Positions 7,588 to 12,164 of a stretch of 12,164 bases of DNA are shown one piece after another. The translations under genes and the position numbers were made by a program. The stretch's first letter is position 1. Each line of letters opens with the position of its first letter. Below the pieces are notes generated by a model. The model was given only the letters and a program-made list of their open reading frames with translations, searched no databases and was not told the origin of the DNA. Source of the stretch: Owenweeksia sp. TMED14 (GTDB lineage Bacteria > Bacteroidota > Bacteroidia > Flavobacteriales > Schleiferiaceae); the NCBI GenBank assembly GCA_002167805.1, contig NHBT01000002.1, positions 13,356 to 25,519 of the forward strand, in the 5' to 3' direction.

Positions 7588-8376
7588 ATGAAAAATATAT
7601 TTTTAATTATACTGATGGTTATGTCTGTTTTGGCATTTGGCCAGGAAGTCCCAACAAATACGCCTGACACCTCGGCTGTAGAATCTACTGAAGCTGCTGC
7701 TCCAGAATCCACCGAAACTAATATGGAATCTACTGAGGTCATTGTTGAATCTACTGAAGATGCTGCAGAATCCGCGGAGGAATCGGCCACCGAGACTGCA
7801 GAAGATGAAGACGCTTTAGAAACACTTCAAAAAGCTTTAGTTGAAGAGGAGCAGACGGTAGCTGAGAATTCTGATTCTGAAGGAGATTCTCCAGATGTGG
7901 ATATTGAAGATTCAGAAGATCTGGTTTCGGGTCCTTCATTAGTCATAGGGCTCGGTGTGCTTCCGACTCATTCTGATATAGGTAAAGGAAATATATCTAC
8001 TCCATTGCGTTTTTCTGTTGGTGCTGATGATTTATTTTCAGGATTTGGTTTGATAGCTCTTTATGAAAGTGGGTCTGCTGTAAATGGCCCTTATGTAGAC
8101 AACGATGGTGGGCTAGTCGATAATTATGCAAGGTTTACATTGGGACCGACATACAGATTTAATAAATTTAGAGTTTCAGCAGCTATAGATTTATTTGGAC
8201 CAAAGGGTTTTTTCTTGGCCTCTGGTGCTGATGATGGAATAGTTGGCTCAGGGAGGAAATTCATTGGAGTTTCTTATGATGTTTTTAAAGGTTTTTACGT
8301 AGGTGTTGACTTTTCGGCTTATGCCGGAATAGGCGTAATGCTTAATTATTCAATCCCCTTAGGAGGAGTCTTGTAA
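7588..8376 (+). CDS. Exported protein with acidic heptad-repeat linker and C-terminal beta-barrel-like domain
   Basis: 262 residues. Signal peptide MKNIFLIILMVMSVLAFG is cleaved before Gln19. Residues 20-113 are a low-complexity, strongly acidic Glu/Ser/Thr/Ala stretch containing five ESTE-type units of about seven residues (32-67), likely disordered. Residues 114-262 form a Gly-rich, strand-rich domain (SLVIGLGVLPTHSD, YARFTLGPTYRF, FRVSAAIDLFGP, KFIGVSYDVFKGFYVGVDFS, GIGVMLNYSIPLG) resembling a small outer-membrane barrel. The preceding gene ends 37 bases upstream and a hairpin terminator follows, so this is probably its own short transcription unit. No family is recognised; a surface or outer-membrane role is inferred. 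Confidence 0.75.
   Translation: MKNIFLIILMVMSVLAFGQEVPTNTPDTSAVESTEAAAPESTETNMESTEVIVESTEDAAESAEESATETAEDEDALETLQKALVEEEQTVAENSDSEGDSPDVDIEDSEDLVSGPSLVIGLGVLPTHSDIGKGNISTPLRFSVGADDLFSGFGLIALYESGSAVNGPYVDNDGGLVDNYARFTLGPTYRFNKFRVSAAIDLFGPKGFFLASGADDGIVGSGRKFIGVSYDVFKGFYVGVDFSAYAGIGVMLNYSIPLGGVL
7681..7788 (+). repeat. In-frame ~21-bp tandem repeat encoding ESTE heptads
   Basis: Five degenerate units begin at 7681, 7705, 7726, 7747 and 7768 and encode E-S-T/A-E plus three variable residues; the first unit is one codon longer. GAATCTACTGA is identical in the units at 7681, 7726 and 7747. It forms the start of the acidic linker and could vary in copy number between strains. Confidence 0.7.
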
Positions 8377-8406
8377 TAGGTCTTATCATTTAGAAAAAAT
8401 ATTTTA

Positions 8407-8430
8407 AAACAGCCCCTATTGGGGCTGTTT
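8407..8430 (+). terminator. Hairpin terminator after the acidic-linker gene
   Basis: A perfect 10-bp inverted repeat (AAACAGCCCC / GGGGCTGTTT) with a TATT loop begins 31 bases after the stop codon. The 3' T-tract is only three T before GCG, but the stem is strong and the location is right. On the minus strand the stem is followed by TTTT, so it could also act bidirectionally. It separates the envelope genes from tig-clpP-clpX. Confidence 0.75.
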
Positions 8431-8528
8431 GCGTATCTAAATATGTAAGTTTATTGTCGTTTTGGAGAGTTCTTATCAACGTTATCCATGGATTAAGTAA
8501 GATTCAAGGATAGCTGAAGTCTATATCG

Positions 8529-8536
8529 TACCTTTG
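8529..8536 (+). promoter_or_regulatory. -7 promoter element (TAnnTTTG) of the tig-clpP-clpX operon
   Basis: TACCTTTG matches the Bacteroidota -7 consensus exactly and sits 24 bases before the trigger factor ATG, in the only sizeable gap before the operon. A clear -33 TTG is not seen (the nearest is TTC around 8503). Transcription would start near 8542, giving a leader of about 20 bases, A-rich and without a Shine-Dalgarno sequence. Confidence 0.6.
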
Positions 8537-8560
8537 CAATCCTTTAAAAAAGAATAAAAA

Positions 8561-9904
8561 ATGAATGTTTTTCACAACCTTGACCGCCAAAATAATGGTG
8601 TATTAACCATTGAAATCGAACAACAAGATTTTGCAGGAAAAGTCGAAAAAGCTTTATTAGATTACCGTAAAAGGGCCAATATTCCAGGTTTTAGAATAGG
8701 AATGGCTCCTATGGGTATGATTAAGAAACAATATGAAGGCCCGGTACGAACTGATGAAGTAAATAAAATTTTGCAAGATGGTTTATTTAAGTATTTGGAG
8801 TCTGAAAAATTAGAAATACTTGGTCAACCATTGCCAATAGCAAATACTGTAGATTTTTCAGATCCAAAATTCCAGGTTCAATTTGAAATTGGTGTAGCTC
8901 CAAAATTTGATCTTGCCATTAGTGAAAAGGTAAAGCTCCCTTATCATAAAATAAAAATAGATAATGCTACAATTGATGAGGAGATGTTAAATCTTCGCAA
9001 TCGTTATGGTAAAATGACGGAAGTTAATGAAGTGGGTCAAGAAGATATTTTATTTGGTGACTTTGTTGAAACGGATAAAAGAGGGAATCATTTGGAGAAT
9101 GGAATAAAAAAAGAGGGAAAGATTGGAATTAAATCTATTTCTGATAAAAGAACTAGAAAGTCAGCTTTATCATTAAAAATTGGCGAGACTATTGCACTAA
9201 GCGCATCTAAATCTTTTGTGGATGACTTTGATTTTTTTCAGGTTCTGGGTTTTGATGAAGATGAAAAAGGATCCACACTTGGATTTTTTGAATTAAGATT
9301 GAAGACAATATACCATGTTGAACCTGCATTAGTTGGTAAAGACCTTTTTGACAAGGTTTTTGGTGAGGGTTCTATAAATAGCGAAGAAGAGTTTCGAGAT
9401 AAAATCAAAGAGGATATTCAAGGCCTCTATGATCGTGACTCAGACATTCATTTTTTTAATACTGTCACTGAGCATTTAATGAAAATAAAAATAAATCTCC
9501 CAGTAGATTTCATGAAAAAATGGATCAGCAAACAAGGTGAAAATCCGCCATCAATCTCTGAAATTAATGAGCAGTGGGAGCAGACTGAGAAGGCCATGCG
9601 GTGGCAATTGATCGAAAGCAAGTTACAACGTGATCATAATATACAAGTGAATAAGGAAGATCTGCTCTCATATGCTGTTAAAATGGTCAAAACGCGAATG
9701 TCACAATATGGTCAGATGATGGATGATAAAGAAGCTGAAAAAATGGCTTTAGGTGTTTTAGAGAATCGTGAGCAAGCAGAGCAACTTTCGGATCAACTTT
9801 TACAAGATAAAATGTTAGAATTTTTCAAGGGTTCATTTTCTTTGAAGATGGTTGACACTTCATATGCAAATTTTCTTAAATTGTTAAAAAAAGCAAAAAA
9901 ATAA
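8561..9904 (+). CDS. tig: Trigger factor (ribosome-associated chaperone)
   Basis: 447 residues, close to the usual length. Trigger factor docks at the ribosome exit tunnel and shields nascent chains. The N-terminal ribosome-binding domain (about 1-115) holds the signature as IPGFRIGMAP (41-50), with Met where the classical GFRxGKxP has Lys, followed by MGMIKKQY. The middle region (about 151-256) occupies the place of the FKBP-like PPIase domain but is poorly conserved: GDFVETD is present, while the PGFe..L.Gm active-site segment is not recognisable, as is common in Bacteroidota. The helical C-terminal chaperone arms run from about 257 to 430 (INLPVDFMKKW at 311-321 is the family's LP..l). It is the first gene of an operon with clpP 6 bases downstream, the classic tig-clpP-clpX order. 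Confidence 0.95.
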   Translation: MNVFHNLDRQNNGVLTIEIEQQDFAGKVEKALLDYRKRANIPGFRIGMAPMGMIKKQYEGPVRTDEVNKILQDGLFKYLESEKLEILGQPLPIANTVDFSDPKFQVQFEIGVAPKFDLAISEKVKLPYHKIKIDNATIDEEMLNLRNRYGKMTEVNEVGQEDILFGDFVETDKRGNHLENGIKKEGKIGIKSISDKRTRKSALSLKIGETIALSASKSFVDDFDFFQVLGFDEDEKGSTLGFFELRLKTIYHVEPALVGKDLFDKVFGEGSINSEEEFRDKIKEDIQGLYDRDSDIHFFNTVTEHLMKIKINLPVDFMKKWISKQGENPPSISEINEQWEQTEKAMRWQLIESKLQRDHNIQVNKEDLLSYAVKMVKTRMSQYGQMMDDKEAEKMALGVLENREQAEQLSDQLLQDKMLEFFKGSFSLKMVDTSYANFLKLLKKAKK

Positions 9905-9910
9905 AATAAT

Positions 9911-10582
9911 ATGGACTTAGGAAAAGAATTTAGTAAGTATGCAAAACTTGATAAGGGTATAAATAGCATGCATCTTCAAGATTATGTTGAAAGCTCATTG
10001 ACTCCATATATTATTGAGGAACGCTCATTGAATGTCGCTCAAATGGATGTGTTTTCAAGATTGATGATGGATCGAATAATATTTTTGGGTACTGGAATTA
10101 ATGACCAAGTTGCAAACATTGTCCAAGCTCAACTTTTATTTCTAGAGTCGGCAGACAGTAAAAAAGATATTCAAATTTATATGAATAGCCCAGGGGGGTC
10201 TGTCCACGCAGGGCTTGGTATTTATGATACCATGCAGGTTGTGACTCCCGATGTAGCCACAATATGTACTGGTATGGCTGCTTCTATGGGTGCTGTTTTA
10301 CTTTGCGCAGGCGCTGAAGGCAAACGTTCAGCTTTAAAGCACTCGAGAGTTATGATTCATCAGCCAATGGGAGGTGCTCAAGGACAAGCAAGTGATATGG
10401 AGATAACCTTGCATGAAATTTTGAAATTAAAGAAAGAGCTTTATGAAATAATAGCCAGTCACTCTGGTCAGGCATTTGATAAAGTTGAAAAAGATTCAGA
10501 TCGAGATTATTGGATGACTTCATTAGAGGCAAAAAATTATGGCATGATCGATGAAATTTTGGAAGGGAAAAGAAATAAATAA
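9911..10582 (+). CDS. clpP: ATP-dependent Clp protease proteolytic subunit ClpP
   Basis: 223 residues. This serine peptidase assembles as a double heptameric chamber and degrades proteins fed by ClpX or other Clp ATPases. The catalytic triad is complete: Ser125 in GMAASMGA, His150 in RVMIHQP, and Asp199 in DRDYWM; the spacings of 25 and 49 residues equal those of E. coli ClpP. The oxyanion/substrate strand MNSPGGSV is at 91-98. The N-terminal ~35 residues before IIEERS are longer than the mature E. coli enzyme and probably include a removable propeptide. Its stop TAA overlaps the clpX ATG by one base (TAATG), so the two are translationally coupled. Confidence 0.97.
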   Translation: MDLGKEFSKYAKLDKGINSMHLQDYVESSLTPYIIEERSLNVAQMDVFSRLMMDRIIFLGTGINDQVANIVQAQLLFLESADSKKDIQIYMNSPGGSVHAGLGIYDTMQVVTPDVATICTGMAASMGAVLLCAGAEGKRSALKHSRVMIHQPMGGAQGQASDMEITLHEILKLKKELYEIIASHSGQAFDKVEKDSDRDYWMTSLEAKNYGMIDEILEGKRNK

Positions 10583-11784
10583 TGGGAGAGATTTCTCAAT
10601 GTTCGTTTTGTGGAAGCCCAAAGTCTGAAGGCGGGCTCTTGATTGCGGGACTCGATGCACATATTTGTGAATCATGTATCGAACAAGCACATGAAATAGT
10701 TCTTGAGGAAGGTAGAGAAAATGCTGATTCTAAAGAGGAAATCGCAAAATCGCCTAAGCCGAAAGAAATTTACGATCATTTAAATGAATATGTTATTGGT
10801 CAAGATGAAGCGAAAAGGCATTTGAGTGTAGCGGTTTATAACCATTACAAAAGGGTTCAAAGTGGAAAATCAGATGACTTCGAGATCGAAAAATCAAATG
10901 TTATTTTAGCTGGAGAAACAGGAACTGGGAAGACACTTCTTGCTCGAACTATTGCAAAAATGTTGAGTGTTCCATTTGCCATAGTTGATGCTACGATTTT
11001 AACTCAAGCTGGTTATGTTGGAGAAGATGTTGAGAGTATTTTGACAAGGCTTCTGCAAGCAGCAGATTATAATGTGAAAGCCGCTGAGAAAGGAATTATT
11101 TTTATAGATGAAATTGATAAAATAGCTAGAAAAAGTGATAACCCTTCAATTACTAGGGACGTTTCAGGTGAAGGGGTTCAACAGGCTTTATTGAAGCTTT
11201 TAGAGGGCACCAAAGTAAATGTACCACCCAAAGGAGGAAGAAAGCATCCAGATCAAAAGTTTGTTGAAGTGGATACTACAAATATTTTATTTATCGCTGG
11301 TGGAGCTTTTGATGGAGTTGAGCGTCACATAGCTCGGAGATTAAATACCCAAATTGTAGGGTATGGGGGTTCAATATTGCGAAGTGATTTAGATCCTAAA
11401 AATTTTCTTTCTGCTATATCCCCGCAGGATTTAAAGTCTTTTGGCTTGATTCCAGAATTAATTGGTAGAATGCCTGTTCTAACTTTTTTAGAACCACTTT
11501 CTCGAGATTCTTTGATCAAGATACTAACTCAACCCAAGAATGCCCTTATCAAGCAGTATAAGGAATTATTTAGCATGGATGATATTGTTTTTGAAATAGA
11601 AACTGAGGCACTTGAAAAGATTGCAGATAAGGCTCTTGAGTATAAATTAGGAGCGAGAGGCTTAAGATCTATTTGTGAGGCAATTTTCACTGATGCAATG
11701 TTTGATCTTCCTGAAAAGGTTATTGTTAATGCTAACTATGTAGAAAATAAATTATCTAAAGCAAGTAATCTCAAGGCAGCATAG
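10582..11784 (+). CDS. clpX: ATP-dependent Clp protease ATP-binding subunit ClpX
   Basis: 400 residues. This AAA+ hexameric unfoldase recognises tagged substrates and threads them into ClpP. The N-terminal zinc-binding domain has four Cys (7, 10, 29, 32) in C-x2-C...C-x2-C. Walker A is GETGTGKT (111-118), Walker B IIFIDE (172-177), pore-1 loop GYVGED (144-149), the RKH loop GGRKHPDQ (218-225), and sensor 2 GARGLR (357-362). The ClpP-docking loop, IGF in E. coli, appears as VGY (259-261). Length is slightly below the E. coli protein (424). It is the last gene of the tig-clpP-clpX unit and ends 8 bases from the convergent folA. Confidence 0.97.
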   Translation: MGEISQCSFCGSPKSEGGLLIAGLDAHICESCIEQAHEIVLEEGRENADSKEEIAKSPKPKEIYDHLNEYVIGQDEAKRHLSVAVYNHYKRVQSGKSDDFEIEKSNVILAGETGTGKTLLARTIAKMLSVPFAIVDATILTQAGYVGEDVESILTRLLQAADYNVKAAEKGIIFIDEIDKIARKSDNPSITRDVSGEGVQQALLKLLEGTKVNVPPKGGRKHPDQKFVEVDTTNILFIAGGAFDGVERHIARRLNTQIVGYGGSILRSDLDPKNFLSAISPQDLKSFGLIPELIGRMPVLTFLEPLSRDSLIKILTQPKNALIKQYKELFSMDDIVFEIETEALEKIADKALEYKLGARGLRSICEAIFTDAMFDLPEKVIVNANYVENKLSKASNLKAA

Positions 11785-11792
11785 AGCGAACA

Positions 11793-12164
11793 TTATTTTT
11801 GTTGATATTGAACAAAGTCGAAGCCTACTATGTGTTTTTCGTCGATTTCATGACTTTCTCGGGATGTCTCAAAAAAGTCATTTTTGTAATTACAGAGCCA
11901 CGCATCACCTCTGAAAACTCCATGAACTTCAGTTATCTCCAAATTGCTACAATATGAAATTCCTTGTTTATAGATTTCAGCTCCTCCGATAATAAATATA
12001 TTCTCATCAATATCATTTGCCATTTTTATTGCCTCAGTGATCCCAGAGGAAACTAAAACATCGGGGTAGTTCCATTTTTTATTTCTCGTGATAACAATAT
12101 TTGTTCTATTTGGCAAAGCTTTTCCGATGGATTCAAATGTTTTCCTTCCCATAATTATGGGGTG
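11793..12164 (-). CDS. folA: Dihydrofolate reductase, 5' partial
   Basis: The frame stays open to the right edge (codons for His-Pro-Ile-Ile precede the first Met at 12152), so about 40 N-terminal residues, including the start and the substrate-binding Asp/Glu, lie outside the window. Visible family motifs: HPIIMGRKTFESIG, then IVITRNK, FIIGGAEIYKQ (the NADPH-binding I-G-G-x-x-I-Y), LEITEVHG.F.GDAW, and a C-terminus FDFVQYQQK matching the usual last strand. DHFR reduces dihydrofolate to tetrahydrofolate with NADPH, for thymidylate and purine synthesis. The internal Met at 12152 is not the true start. It converges on clpX with an 8-base gap. Confidence 0.93.
   Translation of the reverse strand, partial: HPIIMGRKTFESIGKALPNRTNIVITRNKKWNYPDVLVSSGITEAIKMANDIDENIFIIGGAEIYKQGISYCSNLEITEVHGVFRGDAWLCNYKNDFFETSRESHEIDEKHIVGFDFVQYQQK

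Noticed and set aside
7521..7790. Minus-strand ORF with SVDS-type repeats
   Set aside because: The repeat is the antisense reading of the ESTE heptads; the plus-strand gene has a signal peptide, promoter and terminator.
11798..11816. Inverted repeat TTTGTT...AACAAA near the folA 3' end as a terminator
   Set aside because: Only 6 AT-rich base pairs with a 7-base loop, no T-tract on either side in the right place, and it lies inside folA coding sequence.

Overview
This AT-rich window comes from a member of the Bacteroidota, most likely a gliding or type IX secretion (T9SS) lineage of the Flavobacteriia/Cytophagia kind. The evidence is a C-terminal gliding-motility (type B T9SS) sorting domain, a PorP/SprF-family outer-membrane protein, a PD40-type propeller, many exported proteins cleaved before Gln, promoters of the TAnnTTTG type, and A-rich leaders rather than Shine-Dalgarno sites. 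No RNA genes, CRISPR arrays, insertion sequences or origins were seen.

Left part (1-7550): a seven-gene, single-strand cluster with almost no intergenic DNA. It opens with the 3' end of a large secreted surface protein (SprB-like repeats, a calcium-binding-like acidic stretch, then the T9SS sorting domain). Next come a PorP/SprF-like protein, a short PD40-propeller exported protein without an OmpA domain, a 672-residue lipoprotein, a likely DUF5723-type outer-membrane beta-barrel, a small basic exported protein, and a cytoplasmic-looking protein of unknown family. Start/stop overlaps (ATGA, GTGA, 44 bp, ATGA, 20 bp) indicate one translationally coupled transcript. The first two genes make sense as a secreted cargo and its SprF-type partner. 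The lipoprotein plus barrel look like a second cell-envelope module of unknown purpose.

Middle (7551-8560): a separately promoted gene for a small exported protein with an acidic heptad-repeat linker and a C-terminal domain resembling a small beta-barrel. A GC-rich hairpin terminator follows, then the promoter of the next operon.

Right part (8561-11784): the housekeeping protein-quality operon tig-clpP-clpX (trigger factor, ClpP protease, ClpX unfoldase), with all expected catalytic motifs. It is met tail-to-tail by folA (dihydrofolate reductase) on the minus strand, which runs off the right edge so that its N-terminus is missing.

The housekeeping half is ordinary. The part worth attention is the envelope/T9SS cluster, where at least four genes (the lipoprotein, its barrel neighbour and two orphans) have no assigned role.
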